From Candidatus Pollutiaquabacter sp. (GTDB lineage Bacteria > Bacteroidota > Bacteroidia > AKYH767-A > 2013-40CM-41-45): a stretch of DNA of 47,263 bases. Below, piece by piece: positions 1 through 7,912 of this stretch. Location: the NCBI GenBank assembly GCA_947465495.1, contig CANIAS010000019.1, positions 1-47,263 of the forward strand, read 5' to 3'. The first letter of the stretch is position 1, and each line of letters starts with the position of its first letter. A model generated the notes under the pieces. The model saw nothing but the letters and a program-made list of their open reading frames with translations. It made no database searches and was not told the origin of the DNA. Position numbers and translations under genes: made by a program.

Positions 1-567
1 GTACTTCCATCGGGCAGTGTTACTTATAGCGATGGGTACTGGGTGCTGGATCATTACGGCCCAACGGCTTCCTATGTGAATGATTTTCATTTCATGCTTC
101 CTTCTGCTACCGTTGATCCAATGGATGAGCTAATGCCATCAAACATCAGGCTTTACAACCGTGCAGGATTTGTTACATCCAGTTGGTTAAGTACAAATGC
201 CGCCACAGCCGCCTCCAGTAGTGCAGCTACGGTGGATGTGAATGGCGTTTCGTACACCGGTCAATTTATGTTAGGTACGATAGGCAATTCCACGCTCAAT
301 GTGCAAGACATCAATTTGGACGCCATGGTGGAAGTGGTTCCTTCCCCTGCCTCCGATTACTGCCACATTCAATTATCCAACAATCAATTGATTCAGCAAG
401 TAAGTTTGATTGATTTGAATGGAAGGACAGTGGTTGACATGCGTGACCTCAATAATCAGCTCGATGTTTACCTGGATGTCCACGAATTGGCGGCTGGATA
501 CTATACCTTAAAAGTTTCTTCTGCCACGTCTATGTTCATTAAAAAAATTGTGGTGAATCGTCCGTGA
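1..567 (+). CDS. T9SS-sorted surface/secreted protein, 3' end only (5' truncated by window)
   Basis: The frame is open from base 1 to a TGA at 565-567, so only the last 188 residues are present and the start lies outside the window. The visible N-terminal part is Ser/Thr/Asn/Ala-rich and looks like a beta-sandwich or adhesin stalk. The last ~75 residues read as a T9SS type A C-terminal sorting domain: a VxPSPAS start (the family's YPNP position), an xxLIDLNGRxV strand, an LAAGYYTLKV strand and a short basic C-terminus. Such domains direct export through the T9SS and attachment or release at the outer membrane. The cargo's function cannot be read from this fragment. A strong terminator follows directly, so it ends its own transcription unit upstream of topA. 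Confidence 0.8.
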   Translation, partial: VLPSGSVTYSDGYWVLDHYGPTASYVNDFHFMLPSATVDPMDELMPSNIRLYNRAGFVTSSWLSTNAATAASSSAATVDVNGVSYTGQFMLGTIGNSTLNVQDINLDAMVEVVPSPASDYCHIQLSNNQLIQQVSLIDLNGRTVVDMRDLNNQLDVYLDVHELAAGYYTLKVSSATSMFIKKIVVNRP

Positions 568-590
568 CGTGTTGATTAAAAGCTTGTTGG

Positions 591-624
591 ACCGTGAAGC
601 CGCTTATCGCTTCACGGTTTTTTT
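591..624 (+). terminator. Rho-independent terminator
   Basis: A perfect 10-bp inverted repeat, ACCGTGAAGC (591-600) with GCTTCACGGT (609-618), encloses an 8-nt loop and is followed by a T run (618-624). It lies 23 bp after the stop of the T9SS cargo fragment. Confidence 0.9.
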
Positions 625-659
625 ATGTGGTTTTTAATGCCTCATATGACCGTTGAAAT

Positions 660-688
660 TTGCATAAAAAAATAATTCCGTTTATTTG
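660..688 (+). promoter_or_regulatory. Possible topA promoter (Bacteroidetes type)
   Basis: TTG at 660-662, then 18 nt, then TTTATTTG (681-688), which differs from the TAnnTTTG -7 consensus at one base. The start codon is at 709, giving a leader of about 15 nt. This is pattern matching only. Confidence 0.4.
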
Positions 689-708
689 CGGCGATTGGAG
701 AAGAAAAA

Positions 709-3198
709 ATGTCGAAAAACTTAGTGATTGTTGAGTCGCCTGCCAAGGCGAAAACGATAGAAGGATACCTTGGTAAAGATTTTACCGTAAAGTCAAGCTA
801 CGGTCACGTACGCGACCTTGTTAAGCAAGGAATGGGCGTGAGAGTGGATGAAAATTTTGAACCTGTCTATGAAATAAGTCCTGATAAAGAACAAGTCATC
901 AACGAACTTCGCCGACTTGCTAAAAAAGCGGAGGTTGTATGGTTGGCAACGGATGAGGACCGCGAAGGAGAAGCAATTTCTTGGCACTTGTGCGAAGCTC
1001 TTGGATTGGATGAGAAGACAACCAAACGGATTGTCTTTCACGAGATCACAAAGAAAGCCATTTCCAAGGCCATCGAAAATCCTCGGATCATTGACCGTAA
1101 TCTAGTAGATGCTCAGCAAGCTCGAAGAATTTTAGATCGACTGGTCGGATTTGAATTGTCTCCCATCCTATGGAAAAAAGTACGTCCACAATTATCTGCT
1201 GGGCGTGTTCAATCTGTAGCGGTTCGATTAATTGTTGAACGTGAACGCGAAATAGATCAGTTCAAGGTGACATCTGCCTACCGCGTTGTTGCTCAGTTCG
1301 ATGTTAACGGACGGTCCTTCAAAGCTGAACTTCCAAAGAAGTTCGCTACCTATCAGGAAGCGGAAGCTTTTTTAGCGAGCTGTATTGGTGCTGGTTTTAG
1401 TGTAAAGAACTTAGAGGTAAAGCCAGGTAAACGTTCTCCCGCTGCTCCTTTTACCACGTCTACGTTGCAACAGGAAGCGGCGCGCAAATTAGGATACAGC
1501 GTTTCGCAAACGATGGTGCTTGCGCAGAAGTTGTACGAAAGCGGTAAGATTACCTATATGCGTACTGATAGTGTGAACCTTTCCAACGATGCGTTGGAAA
1601 TGGCACAACGTGTAATTACTGAAAATTACGGTGAGCAATACCATGAGCGTCGTCAATATAAGACCAAGACTGCTTCTGCTCAAGAAGCGCACGAAGCTAT
1701 TCGACCTACTGATATGGCTGTTGAGTCCGTGGACGGTGAGTCACGGGAGCAGCGCCTTTACCAATTAATCTGGCGTCGCGCTGTTGCGTCTCAGATGGCA
1801 GAAGCAAAACTCGAAAAGACCGTCGTTACCATCGAGTCCGATAAGGCGAAAGAAAATTTTGTAGCTACGGGTGAAGTCATCAAGTTCGACGGTTTCTTGA
1901 AAGTATATATGGAAAGTACGGACGATGAAGAACAAGAGGATCAGGAAGGGTTGTTACCTACTATGTCCGTTGGTGATTCACTGGCCTTGCTGGAAGCAAC
2001 AGCCACCGAACGATATACGCACCCACCGTCCCGATTTACCGAAGCAGCACTAGTCAAGAAGTTGGAGGAACTTGGAATCGGACGACCTTCGACGTATGCT
2101 CCCACGATCTCCACAGTGCAAAAGCGTGGCTATGTCGTTAAGGAAGAGCGCATGGGTAAGGAACGTTCGTATCATGTCATTGTATTAAAGAATGACCAAC
2201 TCCATCCAGAAGTCAAAACGGAAATAACAGGTGCTGATAAGAATAAATTGTTTCCAACCGATATCGGCATGTTGGTTACGGATTTTCTAGTACAATATTT
2301 TAAAGACATCCTCGATTTTAATTTCACTGCATTCGTCGAAAAGGAATTTGATGATATCGCAAATGGAGAATTGAAGTGGCAGAAGATGCTCAATGAATTC
2401 TATCATCCGTTTCATAAAAATGTAAAGTCCACAGAAAAAGACTCTGAGCGAGTCACCGGAGAGCGCATTTTAGGTAAGGATCCTGTAAGTGGACACACCT
2501 TGTTGGTACGTGTCGGACGATTTGGTCCGATGGCACAGATCGGTGCACAAGACGAGACCGAAAAGCCACGTTATTCCAAGTTGCGTAACGACCAGCGCTT
2601 AGACACCATTACCTATGAGGAAGCGCTCGATCTTTTTAAATTGCCGCGCACTGTCGGACAGTTTGAAGAACACGATGTTGTTATTTCTGTAGGTCGATTT
2701 GGACCATATATTCGATTGAACGACTCCTTTGTTAGCTTGAAAAAAGAAGACGATCCCTATACGGTTACGTATGATCGTGCTATTGAACTCATTCTCGAAA
2801 AACGCAAACAGTTGGCGGAGCGTATCATTAAATCATTCGATGAAGACGCGGAGGTGCAAGTGTTGAACGGTCGTTGGGGTCCATATATAGCCTATAAAGG
2901 TCGAAACCTACGCATTGCTAAAGATCGGGATCCCAAAAGTTATACGTTTGAAGAGATTGTGGATCTCGCTGCGAATACTCCGGAAACACCTGCTCGTGGT
3001 CGATTCGGACGTTTTGGAAAAAAAGCCGCAGCTCCTGCGCCATTTAAAAAAGCAGCGGCTAAAAAGCCTGCTGCCAAGAAAGTGACTGAAGCGAAAGAGC
3101 CGGCTGCTAAAAAGACCCCTGCTAAAAAAGCGGCAGTTAAGAAAGCACCTGCGAAAAAAGCCGCCGTTAAGAAGGCTTCCAAAAAGGCGGACAAGTAA
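709..3198 (+). CDS. topA: DNA topoisomerase I (type IA)
   Basis: Type IA topoisomerase that relaxes negative supercoils in the nucleoid. At 829 aa it is close to the usual length. The Toprim domain comes first, with E9 (VIVESPAKAK) and the DxDxE acidic triad D82/D84/E86 (ATDEDREGE). The catalytic tyrosine is Y283 in ITYMRTDS. From about residue 590, three glycine-rich repeats (VGRFGPMAQIG, VGRFGPYIRLN, LNGRWGPYIAYKG) replace zinc fingers, as in many Bacteroidetes and other zinc-finger-less TopA proteins. The last ~70 residues are a Lys/Ala/Pro-rich tail (repeated AKKxAxKK), probably disordered and DNA binding, which gives spurious antisense reading frames. It stands alone between a terminator and the arginase-like gene. 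The ATG at 709 is the only sensible start. Confidence 0.98.
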   Translation: MSKNLVIVESPAKAKTIEGYLGKDFTVKSSYGHVRDLVKQGMGVRVDENFEPVYEISPDKEQVINELRRLAKKAEVVWLATDEDREGEAISWHLCEALGLDEKTTKRIVFHEITKKAISKAIENPRIIDRNLVDAQQARRILDRLVGFELSPILWKKVRPQLSAGRVQSVAVRLIVEREREIDQFKVTSAYRVVAQFDVNGRSFKAELPKKFATYQEAEAFLASCIGAGFSVKNLEVKPGKRSPAAPFTTSTLQQEAARKLGYSVSQTMVLAQKLYESGKITYMRTDSVNLSNDALEMAQRVITENYGEQYHERRQYKTKTASAQEAHEAIRPTDMAVESVDGESREQRLYQLIWRRAVASQMAEAKLEKTVVTIESDKAKENFVATGEVIKFDGFLKVYMESTDDEEQEDQEGLLPTMSVGDSLALLEATATERYTHPPSRFTEAALVKKLEELGIGRPSTYAPTISTVQKRGYVVKEERMGKERSYHVIVLKNDQLHPEVKTEITGADKNKLFPTDIGMLVTDFLVQYFKDILDFNFTAFVEKEFDDIANGELKWQKMLNEFYHPFHKNVKSTEKDSERVTGERILGKDPVSGHTLLVRVGRFGPMAQIGAQDETEKPRYSKLRNDQRLDTITYEEALDLFKLPRTVGQFEEHDVVISVGRFGPYIRLNDSFVSLKKEDDPYTVTYDRAIELILEKRKQLAERIIKSFDEDAEVQVLNGRWGPYIAYKGRNLRIAKDRDPKSYTFEEIVDLAANTPETPARGRFGRFGKKAAAPAPFKKAAAKKPAAKKVTEAKEPAAKKTPAKKAAVKKAPAKKAAVKKASKKADK

Positions 3199-3299
3199 TC
3201 TTGATAAGATTGAGTGTGAATAGGTCAATGTAACGTTCTGTCCACGCGTACTTGTTGATTAAACCCGCATCCTTGTCAGGATACGCTTGCTCGTTCGTC

Positions 3300-3307
3300 T
3301 AATTTTG
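3300..3307 (+). promoter_or_regulatory. Candidate -7 box before the arginase-like gene
   Basis: TAATTTTG matches TAnnTTTG exactly, 24 nt before the ATG at 3332. No TTG lies at the preferred 19-nt spacing (the nearest is 24 nt upstream), so this is partial support. Confidence 0.4.
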
Positions 3308-3331
3308 TCGTCCTAAGCTGCAACTCCTGTT

Positions 3332-4501
3332 ATGGAAATCTCCGAATACCTCATCCCGTTAGATCCGAAACGTTTTGATCGTTTCGCTGAGCAAAAGAAT
3401 TTGATGGGACATGTGGTCAGGAAGTTTATCGAAGGCGAAAGCTTCCCTGAGTTGACGGGTTGTCATGTGGCGTTTATAGGAGTAGGAGAGTCGCGCGGTT
3501 CGGTCAATAATGTTGGATGTTCAGAAGCCCCTGATCCTATTCGCGAGCGTTTTTATGAATTGAAGCAAGCCGGATATTCCTATAACATTGCCGACCTTGG
3601 AAATCTACGCATCGGGGAAACATTAGAAGATACCTACGCTGCCGTTACCACGATTTTGGTGGAATTGCTGCGCGAAGGTATTGTACCAGTAATCTTCGGA
3701 GGTAGTCAAGATCTCACCTTGGCCCAGTACATCGCCTATCAAAAACTCGAAGAGACGGTGAATATCGTCGGAGTGGATGCCCATTTTAATTTGGGAAAAA
3801 TGGATGATGCCAACTCTTCCGATTGTTATGTCGGAAAGATTGTACTTCATGAGCCTAATTTCTTATTCAATTATTCCAACATTGGTTATCAGACTTATTT
3901 TGTGGGTACTGATCAGGTGGAGTTGATGGAGAAATTATATTTCGATGCCTACCGACTTGGAAATGTTAGAAAGGACATGGAGGAAGTTGAGCCCATTGTA
4001 CGCAACGCCGATATGTTATCCTTCGATGTTACTGCTATCCGTCAAAGTGATGCACCAGGTAATGGTAATGCATCGCCGAACGGATTCTACGGTGAGGAAG
4101 CTTGTCAAATTGTGCGATACGCGGGAATGAGCGACAAATTGACCTCGTTCGGATTATACGAGGTGAACCCATCGTTGGATATTCGTTCACAAACTTCTCA
4201 TCTCGCCGCTCAGATGATGTGGTACTTTCTGGAGGGTTATTACAACCGTAAGCGAGACGTGCCATTGAATAATAAGAATGGTTTCCTGAAGTATCGGGTA
4301 AGTATGCGCCAAGCCGAACAAGAGATTGTTTTTTATAAGAGTGAAAAAAGCCAACGGTGGTGGATGGAAGTCCCGGTGCCCAATGGTAAGACGCGCTATC
4401 AGCGCCATCACCTTGTCCCTTGTTCGTACAAAGATTATGAGACCGCCTGCAGAGATGAAATGCCCGAACGTTGGTGGCAGGCTTACCAGAAGCTGTCTTA
4501 A
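3332..4501 (+). CDS. Arginase/formimidoylglutamase-fold protein with degenerate metal site
   Basis: A 389-aa protein of the ureohydrolase (arginase, agmatinase, HutG) fold, seen from VAFIGVGESRG, PVIFGGSQDLT, NIVGVDAHFNLGK and MLSFDVTAIRQSDAP. In active family members these segments carry the two-manganese ligands GGDH, DAHxD and SxDxDxxDP. Here the first His is Gln126, D149 and H151 are kept, the next Asp is Asn153, D232 is kept and its partner Asp is Thr234. About half the ligands are lost, so ordinary ureohydrolase activity is doubtful. The C-terminal ~80 residues (YRVSMRQAEQEIVFYKSEKSQRWW) extend beyond the usual arginase core. Automated annotation would probably call it formimidoylglutamase; I regard it as a conserved pseudoenzyme or an enzyme of changed chemistry. 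It lies between topA and the T9SS locus, with 133 bp to topA. Confidence 0.75.
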   Translation: MEISEYLIPLDPKRFDRFAEQKNLMGHVVRKFIEGESFPELTGCHVAFIGVGESRGSVNNVGCSEAPDPIRERFYELKQAGYSYNIADLGNLRIGETLEDTYAAVTTILVELLREGIVPVIFGGSQDLTLAQYIAYQKLEETVNIVGVDAHFNLGKMDDANSSDCYVGKIVLHEPNFLFNYSNIGYQTYFVGTDQVELMEKLYFDAYRLGNVRKDMEEVEPIVRNADMLSFDVTAIRQSDAPGNGNASPNGFYGEEACQIVRYAGMSDKLTSFGLYEVNPSLDIRSQTSHLAAQMMWYFLEGYYNRKRDVPLNNKNGFLKYRVSMRQAEQEIVFYKSEKSQRWWMEVPVPNGKTRYQRHHLVPCSYKDYETACRDEMPERWWQAYQKLS

Positions 4502-4720
4502 CCGGACGATGGCGTGAATATTATCAGGTTGCACTTTTTTACAGAAACTTTTTAGTTTTCCATTCGTGTAACACTCTTCGTGCGTGAATGCTATTGGTGG
4601 ATGGGTGAGCGGCTGTATTTACTCAACAAAAGTTTGTTTTGAGTTGAATAAATTCATTACTTTACCACTTCCTATTGTTTGGAAACGTCGAAATTATCTT
4701 AAAAAAGCACTTTTAGACAC

Positions 4721-5650
4721 GTGAATCGTATTTCACTGGCCATTCTTATCATGTTGTTCGTAGCAGCCGTTCCTATGGCTGTTTTCGGGCAGCAGGATCC
4801 GCAATTTAGCCAGTACATGTTCGGTCGTTTACCTGTTAATGCAGGTTATGCGGGATCCAGCGATGCTATTTGTGCTAGCTTATTGTACCGCAATCAATGG
4901 ACTGGTTTTGGTGGAGAGCCAAAATCAACCATGTTTTCGTTTGACATGCCGGTGGATGCATTGCACGGTGGTGTTGGACTGTCGGTGTATGCTGCTGATC
5001 GATTGGGAGCTGAGAATAACATGAATGTCCACGGCGCTTACGCCTATCGTACTACTCTCGGTTCTGGTTCGTTGGGAATCGGTCTCAATGCTGGATATCA
5101 GCAGAAATCCATGAATGGTGCTGATTTTATTTACAACGATCAGGGTGACAATAATATTCCGCTTGGATCAGTCAGTGATGGTGTCTTTGACCTTGGTTTT
5201 GGGCTTTACTACAACACCGACAAATTGTATGTTGGAGTGTCATCCACACATTTGTTGGAAGGTGAAATAAACTATGATAACATTCGGACGAGTTTAGCAC
5301 GACATTATTGGTTGATGGCTGGCTACAGCGCCGAGCTTTCTCCATCAATGACTTTGAAACCCGCCATGTTAATCAAAAGTGATGGTGTATCCACTCAAGT
5401 GGATTTAAATGCCAATCTATTGATAAACAGCAAGTTTTGGGTTGGAGCGGGCTATCGATTACAAGATGCCGTGGTGTTAATGGCCGGTTTGGAAATTATC
5501 CCGAACTTGAAATTGGGATATTCGTATGACTTCACCACCTCAGCTATACGTACCTACTCGTCAGGAACGCATGAAATAATGCTTGGGTACTGCTTTAAAC
5601 CAGTAAAAGTAGTGAAGCGCACCTATCACAGGAATGTAAGAATGCTCTAA
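4721..5650 (+). CDS. Type IX secretion system outer-membrane protein, PorP/SprF family
   Basis: A 309-aa exported beta-barrel protein. It has a signal peptide (residues 1 to about 23, hydrophobic core ILIMLFVAAVPMAVFG), then the family hallmark QQDPQFSQYMF...NAGYAGSSD...YRNQWTGF, then alternating amphipathic strands ending in GTHEIMLGYCF. PorP/SprF proteins sit in the outer membrane, link T9SS cargo such as SprB to the GldK/N ring, and often precede gldK (porP-porK in Porphyromonas). It lies 139 bp upstream of gldK on the same strand, so it belongs functionally to this T9SS locus. The start is GTG at 4721; no nearer ATG gives a full signal peptide. The genome may carry several PorP/SprF paralogues, so I give no symbol. 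Confidence 0.9.
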   Translation: MNRISLAILIMLFVAAVPMAVFGQQDPQFSQYMFGRLPVNAGYAGSSDAICASLLYRNQWTGFGGEPKSTMFSFDMPVDALHGGVGLSVYAADRLGAENNMNVHGAYAYRTTLGSGSLGIGLNAGYQQKSMNGADFIYNDQGDNNIPLGSVSDGVFDLGFGLYYNTDKLYVGVSSTHLLEGEINYDNIRTSLARHYWLMAGYSAELSPSMTLKPAMLIKSDGVSTQVDLNANLLINSKFWVGAGYRLQDAVVLMAGLEIIPNLKLGYSYDFTTSAIRTYSSGTHEIMLGYCFKPVKVVKRTYHRNVRML

Positions 5651-5680
5651 AATTAGTACCATTAGCTAGTTGTATACCAT

Positions 5681-5688
5681 TACATTTG
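5681..5688 (+). promoter_or_regulatory. Candidate -7 box upstream of gldK
   Basis: TACATTTG is an exact TAnnTTTG match about 100 bp before the gldK ATG. There is no matching TTG at 19 nt. It could drive gldKLMN separately from the PorP/SprF-like gene, with a leader of about 95 nt. Confidence 0.3.
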
Positions 5689-5789
5689 GTCAAATATCAT
5701 TAAAAAAAGAAGAATTCATTTCGTAATCAGGATAAATTCAATAATATTCGACGTTGAACGTTGAATTCACAATCTAGATCGCCTAAAAA

Positions 5790-7076
5790 ATGAAGCTGAT
5801 GAGTTTCGGGAAAAAGAATGTACTGTTTCTGTATTCCCTTGGGATGTTGGCATTAGCCGGCTGCGGCAGTAGCAACAGCGGTGAATTGACCGGTGTACTT
5901 CACCGTGAAAAATGGTTCCAGCCAGACCCTTACGGCATGGTATATATTCCAGCCGGTTCCTTTAACATGGGACCAAGTGACCAGGATGTTCCATACGCTG
6001 TTACTGCGCAAAGTAAATCGGTGACCATTCCGTCATTTTACATGGACCATACGGAGATCACTAATAATGAATATCGACAGTTCGTCTATTGGGTACAAGA
6101 TTCATTGGCGCACCGTTTGATTGGTGGCGAACACCTCCTCGAAGAAGGTGAGTACGGCGAAAGAATCAATTGGCAAGCTAAAATAAAGTGGGACGATGAG
6201 CAGAACCAGGAAGTGCTTGCGGAATTATTCCTTCCAGAAACTGAGCGTTTTTATCGTCGCAAAGAGATTGATACCCGTAAACTTAATTTTGAATATTATT
6301 GGATTGATTTGAAATCTGCCGCTCAGCGTGAAAGCCGTGAGCAAGGCAAAGTGGATCGTTCCGTTTTCATTAAAAAGGACGTCATTAATGTCTATCCAGA
6401 TACCCTGGCTTGGATCCATGACTACACTTATTCCTACCACGAGCCGTTAACTCAAATGTATTTCTGGCATCCGGCCTACGACGATTATCCTGTAGTAGGT
6501 GTTACTTGGAAACAAGCACGTGCTTTCTGCATCTGGCGTACGCAATTAATGAATAGTCACCTTGCTGATGAAGGCGGTGCCTATGTTCAAGATTTTCGTC
6601 TCCCAACAGAAGCTGAATGGGAATATGCAGCTCGTGGAGGTCTAGATCATTCGCCATTCCCATGGGGAGGTCCGTATATCCGTAACAGTCGTGGATGTTT
6701 CTTGGGCAACTTCAAGCCAATGCGAGGAAGCTACCAGGACGATGGTGGATTCTATACGGTTAAAGCTACTTCTTACTGGCCAAATGATTATGGTCTGTAT
6801 TGCATGGCTGGAAACGTTTCTGAGTGGACGAGTAACGCCTTTGACGAGTCTTCATACAGTTTTACACACGATATCAGCACCGATTACGAATACGAGGCAA
6901 AAGAATCTGATCCTCCTGCTATGAAGCGTAAAGTCATTCGTGGTGGTTCCTGGAAAGACGTGCAGTACTACTTGCAGAACGGCACGCGTACATATGAATA
7001 TCAGGACACTGCAAAGTGCTACATCGGTTTCCGTTGCGTTCAGAGTTTCCTCGGACGTGACAAAGCCGACTATTAA
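5790..7076 (+). CDS. gldK: Gliding motility/T9SS lipoprotein GldK (PorK)
   Basis: A 428-aa outer-membrane lipoprotein forming the periplasmic ring of the T9SS with GldN. The N-terminus has a lipobox LAGC with acylated Cys25. The body is a formylglycine-generating-enzyme/sulfatase-modifying-factor (FGE) fold: GMVYIPAGSFNMGPSD near residue 50, DHTEITNNEYRQFVYW, PVVGVTWKQARAFCIWR, RLPTEAEWEYAARGG, GNVSEWTSNAFD and the C-terminal IRGGSWKD...CYIGFRC. In this family the fold is structural, not enzymatic. A long insert between the two halves (about residues 110-225) is typical of GldK/GldJ. The next gene, gldL, starts 127 bp downstream, and gldL-M-N follow in order, which fixes the assignment. Confidence 0.97.
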   Translation: MKLMSFGKKNVLFLYSLGMLALAGCGSSNSGELTGVLHREKWFQPDPYGMVYIPAGSFNMGPSDQDVPYAVTAQSKSVTIPSFYMDHTEITNNEYRQFVYWVQDSLAHRLIGGEHLLEEGEYGERINWQAKIKWDDEQNQEVLAELFLPETERFYRRKEIDTRKLNFEYYWIDLKSAAQRESREQGKVDRSVFIKKDVINVYPDTLAWIHDYTYSYHEPLTQMYFWHPAYDDYPVVGVTWKQARAFCIWRTQLMNSHLADEGGAYVQDFRLPTEAEWEYAARGGLDHSPFPWGGPYIRNSRGCFLGNFKPMRGSYQDDGGFYTVKATSYWPNDYGLYCMAGNVSEWTSNAFDESSYSFTHDISTDYEYEAKESDPPAMKRKVIRGGSWKDVQYYLQNGTRTYEYQDTAKCYIGFRCVQSFLGRDKADY

Positions 7077-7144
7077 TCCTGTTCATCAATTCGTTAATTA
7101 CTGTATTGAATCGATCCGAATTGATGTTCGGGATTAACTATTTT

Positions 7145-7203
7145 TAGCAATCAAAAAAAACTAACCAATAACCAAGTCTAACCAACAAACCAATCTCTTA
7201 ACC
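7145..7203 (+). promoter_or_regulatory. Unstructured ACCAA-rich leader of gldL
   Basis: The ~59 nt before the gldL ATG contain the motif ACCAA four times and only two or three G residues, so little RNA structure is possible. A shorter CTAAC/CCTAA-rich leader precedes gldM (7876-7912). No Shine-Dalgarno sequence is seen, as is usual in this phylum; an open leader probably serves as the ribosome entry site. Confidence 0.4.
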
Positions 7204-7866
7204 ATGGGAATTGCAGAATTAACACAGAGTAAGAAGTTCAAAAACTTTATGGCCAAGCTCTACGGATTTGGAGCTGCTATCGTTATCATCGGTGCACTCT
7301 TTAAAATCCAGCACTGGCCGGCATCCGGATTCTTCCTGGTCCTCGGACTCGGAACAGAGGCATTGATCTTCTTTTTCTCCGCTTTTGAACCACCACACGA
7401 AGATGTTGATTGGTCATTGGTGTATCCTGAACTCGCCGGTATGGGTGATGAGGATAGCCACGCTAAAAAAGAACGTCCTAAGAAGAACGATCCTGTAGCT
7501 CAGAAACTCGATGCTTTGATGGCAGATGCTAAAATCGGCCCTGAATTGATCGAAAGCCTCGGTAAAGGGCTTACAAGCCTTGGTACAAACGCTGGAAAAT
7601 TAGGCGATATGAGCAACGCAGCTGTTGCCACCGACGATTATGTGAAAAACATGTCAAAAGCATCTCAGTCTGTTAGTGCGATGTCTGATTCCTATAATAA
7701 AGCTGCTGTTGCCGCTCAAGGCATGAATGAAATCATGTCAAATTTGAGTGCATCCGTAGATGATACTGTCCGTTATCGGAATGAAGTAGCTACTCTTGCA
7801 AAAAACCTATCTCAACTCAATGCGGTATATGGCAATATGCTGACCGCTATGACCATCAAAGGATAA
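7204..7866 (+). CDS. gldL: T9SS inner-membrane motor protein GldL (PorL)
   Basis: A 220-aa inner-membrane protein that forms with GldM the proton-motive-force-driven rotary motor of the T9SS and gliding machinery. Two transmembrane helices lie at the N-terminus (about residues 19-33 and 43-61), joined by the conserved turn KIQHWPASG. Glutamates E52 within helix 2 and E62 at its end sit where the family's proton-path acidic residues are found. The rest is a cytoplasmic helical domain, with Ser/Ala/Asn-rich coiled segments after residue 100. It lies between gldK and gldM (46 bp to gldM). The leader before the ATG is an unusual, almost G-free ACCAA-rich stretch, described separately. Confidence 0.97.
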   Translation: MGIAELTQSKKFKNFMAKLYGFGAAIVIIGALFKIQHWPASGFFLVLGLGTEALIFFFSAFEPPHEDVDWSLVYPELAGMGDEDSHAKKERPKKNDPVAQKLDALMADAKIGPELIESLGKGLTSLGTNAGKLGDMSNAAVATDDYVKNMSKASQSVSAMSDSYNKAAVAAQGMNEIMSNLSASVDDTVRYRNEVATLAKNLSQLNAVYGNMLTAMTIKG

Positions 7867-7912
7867 TGGTGTGTAATCAACCTAACGTCTAACCTAAACA
7901 CACTACTATTAA

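Noticed and set aside
2908-3228. Minus-strand Phe/Leu-rich frames at the topA 3' end
   Set aside because: They are antisense to the Lys/Ala codons of the TopA tail. The hydrophobic look is a codon mirror effect.
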